Source of the DNA: Deroplatys truncata
Taxonomy: Eukaryota > Arthropoda > Insecta > Mantodea > Mantidae
Assembly (NCBI GenBank): GCA_030765065.1
Contig: CM060983.1
Location: 51,768,067-51,832,066 of the forward strand
Reading direction: 5' to 3'
Length of the DNA: 64,000 bases
Positions 10,331-20,934 of the stretch are shown here, one piece after another. Numbering within the stretch: the stretch's first letter is position 1; every line of letters begins with the position of its first letter. Both the position numbers and the translations under genes were made by a program. A model generated the notes under the pieces. That model had not been told where the DNA came from. It ran no database searches and saw only the letters and a program-made list of their open reading frames with translations.

Positions 10331-10510
10331 AATCTCAGGATTGCCTTGGACGGCCATGGAACTTTTAGGAAACACATAAATGATACTACTAAAATAAACG
10401 TAAATATAGAATCAGTTATGAGGAGGAAGAAACAGCCTTTCATTTAATTTTCGAATGTAAAGCATTAGCTTTTGGGGCTATAAACCAAAAGGAGGATATA
10501 GCATCGCACA
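10331..10510 (+). pseudogene. Non-LTR retrotransposon C-terminal tail, fragment 2
   Basis: Reads IALDGHGTFRKHINDTTKI; after a frame change, SYEEEETAFHLIFECKALA. The GHG-x-F-R-K-H motif followed by E-E-E-T-A-x-H-L/I-x-F-E-C is the standard end of the RNase H plus zinc-finger-like tail in Jockey-type elements. It follows naturally on 8655-8830 in the same orientation, so one ancient copy was probably split by later insertions (SINEs at 9045-9820). Confidence 0.55.
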
Positions 10511-10662
10511 AAAAACCAATTCTTAAGGGGCCAAATGAACATTTTTAAGGGTATAATTATTAGAATTAACCAGAGGGAAAAACTGTATAAGCCGTAGAGA
10601 TTTCAGTGTAGTGTGGAGATAAGACACAGCATTTATGCGTTTGAACTTCAATCAATCGTTTA

Positions 10663-11484
10663 TTACTTTCTCTACTACGTATAGTAAGCAGGGGAAATAC
10701 TACATTCAACCCAAAAATTCGATACCGAGATTTCACCGGAAATATATGTTTTGAGGCCCCCTGAATCCAAAAAAAGCATTTTTGGAAACATGTCCGTGTG
10801 TGTAGGTGTGTCTGTGAACAGTATAACTCAGAACCGAACAGTCGGATAAACACAAAACTTGGTATTTAGGTTTAGTATCTTCCAGAGATGCGATACGAAG
10901 GTTTTCAAGAAAATTCCCCCCATCCCAGATTACCCTTTACATGGAACATTTTTCGAAAACTTTAATTTTTTCAAAAATGGGTCTAAAGATTTTGATTAAA
11001 ATATCATACACTTAACATATTTTCATGACAAATAAAATGTATATCTTGAATTTTCTGGGAACGTCTCCAAAAGTATTCTTCATTGTGAACGACTTTTGCA
11101 TAATTCGTAAACCATAAGAGATAAACAAAATTTTACTACACAAAAAATGTAGATCGCGTTAAAATACACAATTTATGTCATATACATTTTTTTTGTTGAG
11201 TGAACCATTTCCGAGGTATTGCTTGTTATTCCCTTAAATTTTCCAATACTTATACTTTTTCTCAAATGGAAATGTCCTGGTAATGCAAAGAGAACCACAT
11301 AGCAACCAGCTCTTAAAATATTTGACTATCACTTAAAGCCTAGCAATTCCCCTTGCATCTACAAGAAAATTAGCAATAAGATTGACATCTCGATTAACAT
11401 GAAGCATATGGAGAATAAGCGTTTGTAAAAATAGTTTGTGCAAGAGTAGAGAAAGTCATGTGAGTGTAACACATCTGATTTTTT
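10663..11484 (-). mobile_element. Repeat H-A, full copy (822 bp)
   Basis: Minus strand. Right end at 10663 (complement of GTAGAGAAAGTAA), left end ...TGAGTGTAACACATCTGATT plus T-run to 11484. Flanks in element orientation are T and T. Short GT-tract only (10796-10815), so microsatellite length varies between copies. Body colinear with 2111-2996. Confidence 0.85.
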
Positions 11485-11520
11485 ATATAGCTTCTATGAG
11501 CTAATTCTAATGAAAGCGCA

Positions 11521-12050
11521 TTACTTTCTCTACTTTGTGTTTGTAGTAAGTATAGGAAGTATTGCACTACAACCAAAAATTCGATATAGAAATTTCACTG
11601 GAAATACACGTTTCGAGGTTCCTGAATTACAAAATAAGACTATTTATAATAGATCCATTGTGTGTGTGGATGTATGAGTGTGTCTGTAAACAGCATAACT
11701 CAAAAACCTAAAGTCCGATAAATGCCTTGGTATTGATAACTTGATATTTAAGCTCAGTAACTTCCATAAATTCGAACCGAAGATATTAAAAAGATATCTC
11801 CCAAGCCCTTTCATGGAAACGTTCTCGTTTTTTTTATTTCCCCAAAAATGGCTGTAACGATTTTGATTAAAATACGTTATACTTAAGATATTTATATCAG
11901 AAATAAAACGTTTATCTTGGATTTTCTGGTAATATCCTGTAACTTTCTCTTCATTCGCTGGAAATTTTGCACAACGGAAAACTATAAGAAATGCACAAAA
12001 ACGTATTAACACGAAAACTTCAGAACTCTTTAAAGCACAAAATTTCTAAT
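11521..12050 (-). repeat. Repeat H, diverged, right-end part
   Basis: Minus strand. Starts TTACTTTCTCTACTTTGTGT, followed by the ACCAAAAATTCGATA block, a GTGTGTGTGG tract (11660), the H body, and loses similarity near 12050. Confidence 0.7.
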
Positions 12051-12054
12051 GATT

Positions 12055-12437
12055 TACAATCATTATAATAATACCTTTAATATATGGCATTTTAATCAAC
12101 ATCGTCAGAGCCGTTTTTGAGAAAACAAAAATTTTGAAAAATGTTCCACGTAAAGGGTAGCTGAGGGTGTGAACATTTTCTTGAACATGCTTTTGTCGAA
12201 TCCCTGGAAGGCATTAAACTTAAATACCAAGTTGAATATTCATCATACTTTTCGTTTTTGAGCTATGTTGTCCACAAACACACACGCAAAGAAACATACG
12301 GACCTTTTCCTAAAAATGCTTTTTAGGCGAGTTTCATGGGACTTCAAGTAATATATTTCCAGTGGAATCTCGGTATCGAATTTTTGGGTAGAATACAATA
12401 CTTTCCCTACTTATTACACGTAGTAGAGAAAGTAAAA
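12055..12437 (+). repeat. Repeat H, right-end part
   Basis: Plus strand from ATGGCATTTTAATCAACATC to the right end GTAGAGAAAGTAAAA at 12437. It forms a head-to-head pair with 11521-12050. Confidence 0.7.
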
Positions 12438-12509
12438 CCGGAATGAAAATGAATTGCTTCTGATAGGTTTCGACTACATGCAATTTCAGAAAATGTTTTA
12501 TATGTTTTA

Positions 12510-12700
12510 TGTATGTATGTATGTATTTATTTATTCTGCAATTGGGTACTTCCCGGTGGCAGAATTAAACCGTACAAAATTTACATCACCATGACTAGCT
12601 TACAATAATAATAATAAACAAGACTAACAATACAAAATGATTAATTTTAAATATTAACGAAGCTTTTAAAATCCCTAATTACTGAACCATTTATAGTTTA
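12510..12700 (-). repeat. 3' end of a non-LTR retrotransposon with ATAC tail
   Basis: Minus strand of the region downstream of the RT at 13103-13922. It contains the short unit CCACCGGGAAGTACCCAATT and ends in a run of AAATAAATACATACATACAT (complement at 12510-12535), a simple-repeat tail of the kind left by some non-LTR elements. Confidence 0.4.
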
Positions 12701-12704
12701 CTTA

Positions 12705-13015
12705 ACTATTCACAATTACTTAACTATTCACCATTTACTTCACTATTCACAATTTACTTAACTATTCACAATTACTTAACTATTCACCATTTACTTCACT
12801 ATTCACCATTTACTTCACTATTCACAATTTACTTAACTATTCACAATTACTTAACTATTCACCATTTACTTAACTATTCACCATTTACTTCACTATTCAC
12901 AATTTACTTAACTATTCACAATTTACTTAACTATTCTCAATTTACTTAACTATCTACAAAGTACTTAACAATTTACAAAGTACGTAACTATTTTCGAGGT
13001 ACTTAACTATTTACA
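12705..13015. repeat. Minisatellite, 18-19 bp unit
   Basis: About 16-17 tandem copies of ACTTAACTATTCACAATTT with single-base variants (ACTTCACTATTCACCATTT). It lies between the RT stop and the ATAC tail, so it probably expanded inside the element's 3' untranslated region. Confidence 0.9.
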
Positions 13016-13102
13016 ATTGGTCCTTATATTTAGTTACCAGTATTTTCAACCTGGTAGTGTCAATTTTAATAGTATAGTTTGTGAAATGAGTACACTAGTT
13101 AA

Positions 13103-13922
13103 TTAACCAACATTTATTCTGCTAATATTATTTCTGAACTGCTTTAAGGTCAGAGGACAGCCCTGAAAGGCTGCTACAGGCAATTCATTCCATTCCTCAA
13201 TGGTTCTATTAACAAAAGAAAATTTTCCCACGTCGGTTCTGCACTTTCTACCCCTAATTTTAAACAGATGATCGTTTCGACCGTAGTGTGCTGGATTCTC
13301 TAACCTTTCTGTAACATCCGCCCAAGCATTTGAACCAGTATAAGCTTTAAATAACGCAACTAATCTTTTTTACGCCTAACTTTTAGCGGTTCCCATTCAT
13401 TCTCTTCACCTTTTGTAAACCAAAAATCTTTACCTCTCCTTATGAATTTTATAGCCCTTCTCTGTACTTTTTCTAAGGAATCAATCTGATTGACTCTGTA
13501 TGGGTCCCAACATGCTACTCCATATTCCATAACCGGCCGCACTAAAGATTTGTAGGCTAGTTCCCTGGTCTTTGCGCTCCCCTTTTTCAGTATTCTCATT
13601 ACGAAATGCAATGCTTTCCACGCTTTCCTAGATGTACTATTTATCTGTTCCCCCCATCCAGCATTACTTGACAAGCACACTCCCAAATATTTGCAGCTGT
13701 CCACCTGTGGAATTGGTTCCCCGCCCATTTGATAGTTATGTATAATCTTCCCCTTAGTTCTGCTAAAAACAATGGACTTACTTTTCCCAGCATTAATTGT
13801 CATTTTGTTTGCTTCGGCCCACCGCCTGATTTCATTTAGGTCGTCCTGAAGAGCAGTCTCATGCATGGAATTCCTAATCTTATTGTAAATAATACAATCG
13901 TCTGCGAACAGTCTTATCTGTT
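13103..13922 (-). pseudogene. Non-LTR retrotransposon reverse transcriptase, 5'-truncated, one frameshift
   Basis: From 13922 the minus strand reads CKQIRLFADDCIIYNKIRN; the FADD box is the RT catalytic motif (palm domain). It continues open as HETALQDDLNEIRRWAEANK, then KYLGVCLSSNAGW, VMEYGVACWDPY and QRRAIKFIRRG, the thumb and connector region of Jockey/CR1-like elements. TAG at about 13360 follows an A-run (complement of TTTTTT near 13366); shifting frame there restores LVALFKAYTGSNAW, GKFSFVNRTIEEWNELP and ends at TAA 13103-13105, the expected C-terminus. So a one-base indel in an A-run is the main lesion. The N-terminal half (endonuclease, early RT blocks) is absent: typical 5' truncation. 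Confidence 0.85.
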
Positions 13923-13924
13923 TA

Positions 13925-14690
13925 CATAATTATATCAAAAACAAAAGAACAAAAGTCTGTAAAAAAGAACAATCATGTTTCACCCGAAGTACTGAAATAT
14001 CACGCTTGAGGTTTTTTCTAATTAACTTTGGAGATAGTCATGTACCCAAAATAAGCAGAAAGTTACAACGATAAACTAGAAATGAAATTATTTTCTTAAA
14101 CATCATACGAAGAGTTGCGAAGATAAACGAGTGCAACACTAGTGAATTTTTTTTCTTTTATTTTTGTGAATTATTTCGTGAAAATGTGAATAGATTGTAT
14201 GACTATCCATTCGCCCTGGCTCCTACAAAACTGATGGACACATGCGAGTTGTTTCTTGATATCCGTTTATCATGGAACAAAACTTCTAAAACATATGTTG
14301 AAGAACAAGAGAAGGATTTCACTGACTATGAATAAGTCAAAAACTTTTTCTTCTTTGTTTTAATATTATTGAAGATGTTTTTTCGGGGGAGTAAGATTGG
14401 TGAATCTTCATTCTTCAGATATTCCGTCCTCAAAGATTATCTAGACAATGTGAAATACAAGATGTTATTCCCATGATTAATAAATAATGGGAATTTTATT
14501 TATGTGTCTTTTTTTAGTTTGCCGGAATAAATAATTTAAATTTTATTTTACTTAAAACAAGCATTTGTTGAGTTCGCCCTTGATCTTCACAATGGCTCAT
14601 ATTAAAGCAGATTGCTAGAGGAAACACACTAAAAGAGAGATTATTCACCAAATGTTATGATACATGCCTTATACTCTACAAACATGTCGT
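13925..14690. other. No recognised feature
   Basis: AT-rich sequence with no ORF, RNA or repeat that I can support. Confidence 0.4.
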
Positions 14691-14691
14691 T

Positions 14692-14766
14692 GAAAACTCG
14701 GTATCAAATTTTTGGGTGGAATGCAATGCCTTCTGTACTACTGTGTATGTGGTAAAGAAGGTAAAA
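14692..14766 (+). repeat. Repeat H, right-end fragment
   Basis: GAAAACTCGGTATCAAATTTTTGGGTGGAATGCAATG... ending GGTAAAGAAGGTAAAAA, a diverged H right terminus. Confidence 0.65.
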
Positions 14767-14769
14767 ACT

Positions 14770-15480
14770 TTTTCTTAGCTTATTCTAGGCATTGCAAGCA
14801 GTAAAATCTGACCTCATCCTGACTAGGTCACTAAAGAGGAAATATTCCTAAGGAACACGGGGAAAGATTGAGAAAGTTGAAGGACCTGTCTTTTACAGAG
14901 GTGTCGCTGCCTTATAATTTCTTCAGTTTCCTTGAGGGTAGCGAGGGAGTGGTCTCTTCTCGCCCATAACTGTGGGCAGGAGTGGGATACAAATAAGTAG
15001 AGTGAAGGGTTATGTAAACAAGCGGATTTAGCGTGGAGAGCTAAGAGAATGAGGTTTAGATGAGCCGCTGTTCTGTGGAAACAATGTGAGGGAACTGAGA
15101 GTGGAGGAAGGAGAACAACTCCTTCAGACACGAGGAAGAAAGTACTCCAGCTCCGAGCAAGTGCATCCACCCAATTCAAATGAAATTATGCCTTTTATGT
15201 GAAGAAAACTTTAAAACAGGTAGTGTCTCCTGCGTCTTCTTTGTAGGGTCAGGATTCAACCCTCAGTAGCAATCCAAAGTACGTAGCTTTATAAAGAGGT
15301 ACAACTAGTTTGGGTGGAAATTTGTAATGTAATTATTATTCCATTTTTTAGAAATATCATTCACTATTTGAAAAGCTGAGCAAATTATGTTAACTAGGAA
15401 TAAATTAAAATTGATTAAATATCAGTGAGCACTTAGCGGTACGCCCGTCCAATTTAAACAGTGATAGAAATTCTTAGAGT
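14770..15480. other. No recognised gene
   Basis: Holds a 118-codon minus-strand ORF (14823-15179) without recognisable domain, start context or homologue. Treated as chance. Composition rises in GC between 14820 and 15180. Confidence 0.35.
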
Positions 15481-15482
15481 AC

Positions 15483-15975
15483 ATATTGTTACATTTTGGG
15501 GTGAGGGCGAAAAACGTTACCAGAAAATGATTAATTTAGGTCACCCCAACACGTACATAGGGGGGCTGCAACACGCCGGCAGCCTTGGTGCGTAAAATTA
15601 AGGGGAAGGCGTGGGTTTTTATATTACACCGAAGAATTACATAACACACATTACCTGGGATTTATTCACAACGTTTGGTGACTCTATATAATTAATTAAG
15701 GAAACAGGAGGGAAATGCCATAGATCGTAGACCGGCCACATATACGACTGGCTCCAACGACCACTTCCACTCGAGTGACGCTATTGTGCCCCTACCAAGC
15801 GTGCCTAGCAAGCCAGACAGGGCTGACGTTATACCAGACGGTTTCAAACAGATCCTTCCCTTTGGCGTGATCCGCACGGAAGGAGAGACCGTTAAACTCG
15901 AAATATATCTAAGGAGACCCAATAACGTTACGTATGGTAGCAACAATACAACACAGCAGTGCGTCTGATAATTAC
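15483..15975 (-). repeat. LTR-like repeat E, copy 1
   Basis: The plus-strand edge TTGTTACATTTTGGGGTGAGG has an inverted counterpart near 60605-60640 (TTTTGGCCCTCACCCCAGCA). Between the two copies the blocks GTCACCA-x-ACGTT, AATAAATCCCAGGTAA and GTGTTGGGGTGA are shared in order. The minus strand contains a polyadenylation-like AATAAA within this block. No coding sequence. LTR identity is an inference; I could not fix both ends or a target duplication. Confidence 0.45.
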
Positions 15976-16019
15976 AATGAAATTAGTAATACGTCACAAT
16001 ATATCTCTACCCGTACACA

Positions 16020-16845
16020 GTAGCTACAAAAGGTATTGCATTTCACCTACAAATTTGATACTGATATTTCACTGGAAATACATGTTTTGTGGCACCTTGA
16101 TTCAAAAAAGTCATTTTTAGAAAAACATCCGTGTGTGTGTCAGTGAACAGCATAACTCAAAAACGCAAAGTCGGGTAAATACCAAACTTTGTATTTAATT
16201 TCAATACCCTCCAAAGATGCAACACTAAGATTTTCATGATAATCCCCCTACCCCAAAGTACCCTATATTTTTAATAACGATGTTTATTAAAGAACCATAT
16301 AAAATACCAAAGATATTATATGACAAATAAAATATATATTCTGAATTTTCCACGAATAGCCTGTGAAGTCCTCTTCTTCGGAAGGAATTTTGTATAATCT
16401 TGCATAACTGGTAAAGCGGTAAGCGATATACGTAAACATACTACACAAAAAATGTAGATCTCTTTAAAGCACACAATTTATTTCAAGTAATTTTTTGTGG
16501 CATCAGCTATTTCCGAGATAAGCGTTATTAATGGTTCGAGTTGTTAAATAGTTTGTTATTCTTTTAAGATCCTTTCAACACTCAATTGTTTCACGCGATT
16601 GCATGGAAACAGTATGGAATTTTAAGACTAGCGTGTAGCGTCCAGTTTTTAGACATTTGTCTATCGCTGTTCTCTTTGTATCTATAACGAAATGTGTAAT
16701 GTAGCTATTTCTGGAAAGGTTTATTTGGATTAAAATATAGTAGTTAGAAAAACAAGATGGAGTAAGAATAATCTGTATACGCACTAATAAACGATGGAGG
16801 GTAGGGAAAGTTATATGAACGTATCACATCAGATGTTTTTAATCA
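16020..16845 (-). repeat. Repeat H-B, nearly full copy
   Basis: Minus strand. Weak right end at 16020 (complement of GGGTAGAGATATATTG), ATTTCACCTACAAATTTGA block, GT-tract at 16133-16143, H-B body including TTTCACGCGATTGCATGGA, and left end GTAGGGAAAGTTATATGAAC. A good reference for the uninterrupted H-B order. Confidence 0.8.
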
Positions 16846-16849
16846 ATGC

Positions 16850-18060
16850 CCATTTAAATACTCTCAATTTCCAAATAAATGATGTGCTTGCAACCAATTT
16901 GTCTTTGCTGTGCTTAGGTTTTAGTTTTACATTAATTTAACTATTTTATAATTCTCACTGTTGATAGTATGGTTGAGTATTCCCTAACACATTCATTTGT
17001 TCATTCATTTAGTGTGCCATGATTTGATGTTAAACAGCACAAGTAAGAAAGTAATGTTATTTATATAATGTATTTTACTCATGGAATATTCTTAATAAAT
17101 CCCATTCTAGGTTACGAGTTTCATCAAATAAATTCGCAACCTCAGGTGGATTACATATGAGAAACGTCAATTTGAACGTTTAATTACGTTAATTATTTTG
17201 ATTTGAACACTGCAACATTGCTTGCTTGCGGTTAATAATTAATATTTTCTCTGCATATAAGCGTTTGCTATGTGCAAAGTTTGTGTATATGCAGTAACCA
17301 CGAATTACTCTTTAACAACAGCGTGTTTTTGGAAATCGAGTGACGCTCACATGAGGGTGAACCTTCCGCTTAAGGCAAAAACGTGTCTGGGCTGCAAATA
17401 GACGCCAGCACCGTGACGCGTGACTTTCAACCACACTTCTGGAGTGATATGCATCTAAATTGAAATTTATCGCTAGAATATTTATATAAAAACGGGGTTG
17501 CATGCTAAACCTAGTTCTAGGTAATCGCACTGTTTACATAGTTCCATAAAGTACGCGGTATGTTCATAGCTGTTTAGAGTTACATGTTCCGCAGTTTATC
17601 ACGCTAAACGTACATAACCTGTGCCACCATTTTTTTGCGTGGAAATGACATTTATCGGCAAGTCAACGAGAATAGACCTCACATGGCCTAGATTAAACCA
17701 GATTAAATCAAGAAAAGTTGTTTTCTTTCGTTACTATCTCGCTAATGTTTTTATTCATTACGTTTATTTTCAACACAGCAGCAAAATTTTCCAAAATATG
17801 CAGGCAATCATGAACTAAAAGGCTTTAAAATATGCAGTAAACATGTTAAAATTATGCACTTAGATTTACGTTAACCTTTATTAGTAACAGAGTTTATGGA
17901 GTACCCTAACACAGCTTTAACTCTTAAAGAGCATATTGATGTGTAACATGGGAATAAGGAGTTAGGTGCTGGAAACCAAGATATTAAAAATCCACCATAA
18001 TGACATTGAAACAAATGAGAAAACCACTTGATGCCTGCACTTAACTTTGTAACTTCGTAA
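16850..18060. other. No recognised gene
   Basis: AT-rich with no recognisable repeat. ORFs at 17312-17530 (minus), 17621-17818 (plus) and 17871-18071 (minus) lack any known domain. The last one begins just inside the predicted transcript of the heat-shock type promoter at 18078-18182, but its product shows no heat-shock protein features. Confidence 0.4.
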
Positions 18061-18077
18061 CTAAAGATCATAACTAT

Positions 18078-18182
18078 ACTAAATTCACGAGCAAGAGCAC
18101 TCCTTTATATAGACCTTGTATACAAAGCAGAATATTCTAGAAAGGGCGCCTACTAGAACATCCCGCAGGAAATTTTCTAGAA
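18078..18182 (-). promoter_or_regulatory. Heat-shock type promoter: clustered HSEs plus TATA box
   Basis: On the minus strand, upstream to downstream: TTCTAGAAAATTTC (18182-about 18169), a half-match around TGTTCTAG (18160-18153), then a perfect three-unit heat-shock element TTCTAGAATATTC (18142-18130, nTTCnnGAAnnTTCn). About 20 bases later comes TATATAAAG (18111-18103), then GAGTGCTC. This spacing (proximal HSE about 20 bp above TATA) is what insect hsp70-type promoters show, which HSF trimers bind. Predicted start is near 18078. The next 60 bases are A/T-rich and leader-like (AAGTTACAAAGTTAAGTGCA), but no hsp coding sequence follows within reach. It may drive an intron-separated gene, a noncoding RNA, or be an orphaned promoter. 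Confidence 0.65.
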
Positions 18183-18354
18183 CAGGGAAGCGACACATAA
18201 TGAGCTGTTGTTCCTCCGGCTATTGTTCTGAAGTGCGCCGGGCATTAGCCACATTTGCGCCATTTAAACCACCACCGGTCTGGCTAACTTCTCGCGCGCG
18301 GCCACACTGTTCTAAGAGACTGCCTCTATGGTCTGGCGGAGAATGACCAAGAAA

Positions 18355-18937
18355 TAAGCAATTCAAACCTTTAATAACGGATATCTCAGAATTGGCGTAT
18401 GCCACAAAAAACTTATTTTACATAGTGTACTTTAAACAGATATACATTTTTTGTGCGGCACGTTTTCCTCTATCGCTTAAAATTTACCAGTTATACAAGA
18501 TTATATAAAATTGCCTCCGAATGAAGAGGACTTCACAGGCTACCCCCGAAAATTCAAGATATACATTTTATTTTTCATGTAAATACTTTTAATGTGTGTA
18601 TTTTAATAAAAAACGTTACAGACGCTTTATAGAAATAATAATTTTCGAAAACTTTTCCATCTAAAGAGTAGTTTGGGGTGAAGGAATTTTGTTGAAAATC
18701 TTCCGTGTTGTATCTTTGTTTAATATTGAAACTAAATACCTGTTTGGATATTTATCCGACTTTTCGTTTTTACGTTATGCTGTTCACAGACACACACACT
18801 CGGACATGCTTCCAAAAATGCTTTATTTGGATTCAGGGCGCCTCAAAACATGTATTTCCGGTGAAATCTCGGTATCGAATTTTTGGGTGGAATACAATAC
18901 TTCCCCTACTTACTATACGTAGTAGAGAAAGTAAAAA
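18355..18937 (+). repeat. Repeat H-B, right two thirds
   Basis: Plus strand from AATTCAAACCTTTAATAACG through the H body to the clean right end GTAGAGAAAGTAAAAA (18937). CA-tract 18789-18800. The last 130 bases are nearly identical to H-A copies. Confidence 0.8.
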
Positions 18938-19095
18938 GAGGTTTTCAAAGATAACAGTTGAAGGAACCTTCTGATTGCTGCTGATTTTCAATAATGAAAA
19001 CCCAAGTGATGTTGAGGTAGTAAGATTTCGTAATTTCTCCAGAACTGATAAAGGACGAGATGGATGACTTAGCAATTATATCGCCTGCTTACCTA

Positions 19096-19169
19096 ACGAA
19101 ATACTGCTTCACCGGATATACACATTTTGGGATCTCGGAATCCCACAAAAATATTTTTAGAAAAGGTCT

Positions 19170-19216
<47 letters not shown>

Positions 19217-19650
19217 ACAGAATCACTCAAAAACGAAATGTCGGATAAATGCCAAACATGGAATTTAAGCTCAGCATCTTTCTAAGACATGACACAAAGA
19301 TTTTTCAATAAAATTCCCACCCCAAACTATCCCTTAGTGGAAAAACAAATTTGTTATTACTGATTTTCTCAAAAATGACTCTTACTATTTTAATTAAAAT
19401 ACCATATTTAAGATATTTACACGACAAATAAAATGTAATCTTGAATTTTCTGTAAATATTCTGTGAAGTTCTCTTTACTCTGAACGAATTTTATATAACT
19501 TGTAAACCGTAGGAGTTAGACAAAAACTTGATCTTAATAAAATGCAGATATTTTTAAAACACACAGTTCATTTCAAATGAAAACTTTGTAGCACTTACCA
19601 TTTCCGAGCTTTTTGGTCCTATTGGTTTGAATTTGGACATGCGAAAAGTG
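19096..19650 (-). repeat. Repeat H, diverged, with long GT-tract
   Basis: Minus strand. ACCGGATATACACATTTTGG block, GT-tract of about 20 units at 19172-19212 at the usual H position, then AACAGAATCACTCAAAAACG and the H body to about 19650. The longest tract at this site in the window. Confidence 0.7.
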
Positions 19651-19654
19651 GACA

Positions 19655-20150
19655 CCGTAGCGATCTGATGTTTTAAAAAAACTGACTAATGCTTCAACCT
19701 CGTGTATCTCTCTACAGCGAAACGTGTAGTAAAATCATCCTTGCAAAAGTACCTCGATCAACAAGAACTAGTAAAGGAATAAGCTATAAACCCTGCTTTA
19801 ATTGTGAAGTCCAAGAGGGAACCGTGAAGGCCTCAACGCTACGAAAGGTAAATACATAATATCAGTAGATTTCAGACGCAGTCGTTTTCTGCAAACACCT
19901 TCGCTCCTTCCCCCAGGAACATAATTACAGGAAGCATAGCCTGTACCGTTCGGCGAGACTACGACTTAAGACAGGGAAAAAGTGGACATGCCCCAATAGG
20001 CTTTCCTGTCAGCTGCCGGTGACAGGCCTGTTCGATATATCTGTCATCCAAGTTCTGTAACAAGTTGTAGCCTTCATTCCCAAATCCTGGTGGAGTTAGC
20101 CGTGCTGGGGATTTCCACGACGTTGTTTAACAGCTAACCGTTTCCGAGGT
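19655..20150. other. No recognised feature
   Basis: Repeat-poor stretch leading into the exon candidate at 20158. Nothing else supportable. Confidence 0.35.
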
Positions 20151-20157
20151 GTGAACA

Positions 20158-20347
20158 ATGACAGAGGATGCACAACACGTCATGTTCCGCTTCAAGGAGA
20201 CTCAACAGAGAGGTATCTTTACCTTAGAAGGCGGTGCTTGTTTCCAAACCGGAGCACGCGTAACAGAAATTCAAGCTTGTGTTCCTGTATTCTGTATTAC
20301 TTACACGTTTACCAACTACACCAAGAGTATATTGCAATACAAGTGCG
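20158..20347 (+). CDS. Possible coding exon, unknown product
   Basis: ATG at 20158 in good context (GAACAATGA, A at -3) opens a frame starting MTEDAQHVMFRFKETQQRGI that stays open to a strong splice donor, GCG|GTAAGT (20348-20353); without splicing it would run to TAA at 20446-20448. The stretch is outside all repeat families seen here and has a more even base composition than its surroundings. No domain recognised. Weaknesses: short, no matching acceptor or second exon identified, and donor-like hexamers arise by chance. Best seen as a candidate first coding exon. Confidence 0.25.
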
Positions 20348-20934
20348 GTAAGTGCGCAAGAAGTTCACTTCTGAGGTTCTGCAAATCACTTCACGCACGT
20401 ATATGGCAGACTATTTTTTCCACGACAGTGAATAATAGAAATGGTTAAGCAAGAAAAAATTAATTACTGTCAGCTGTTCAAAAGTAGTATCAAGTTCGAG
20501 CGCCCTAGCATATGCGTACTGGTAGTGTTGACCAAAACAATACTTGAAGGCTGCTTGCACCGAAACAGTTAAGATTTAAATGCTGCATGAATTAAATCGT
20601 AAGTAAATGTTAACGAATAAAGGGAAGTAAGATTTTAATTGGTAAAATTCAACTAAATGATGATATTGCATGCCTGCTGCAATAAATACATTTATCAATA
20701 GTTGGAGAATTAAATACATTTTATTAACATCTGCTGTGAAACTGCAAAACGCAAGGAGCATAGGAATTTTTAATTCCCACATAAAATAGCTTGAGCGGGA
20801 AATAGAATACCATTGTCGAAAAAACTAACTTTGCAACATTTCAAATTCCAAAGTGTCGCACCCCCTCGCACCAGGAAGCAATTTTATGCGAAGGAAGCTG
20901 CTGGCGTGTTAGAATTGTGGAATGTGTTAAAATA

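Noticed and set aside
17871..18071. 66-codon ORF just downstream of the heat-shock type promoter
   Set aside because: ATG would lie within about 10 bases of the predicted start and the product has no recognisable feature; promoter kept, CDS not called.
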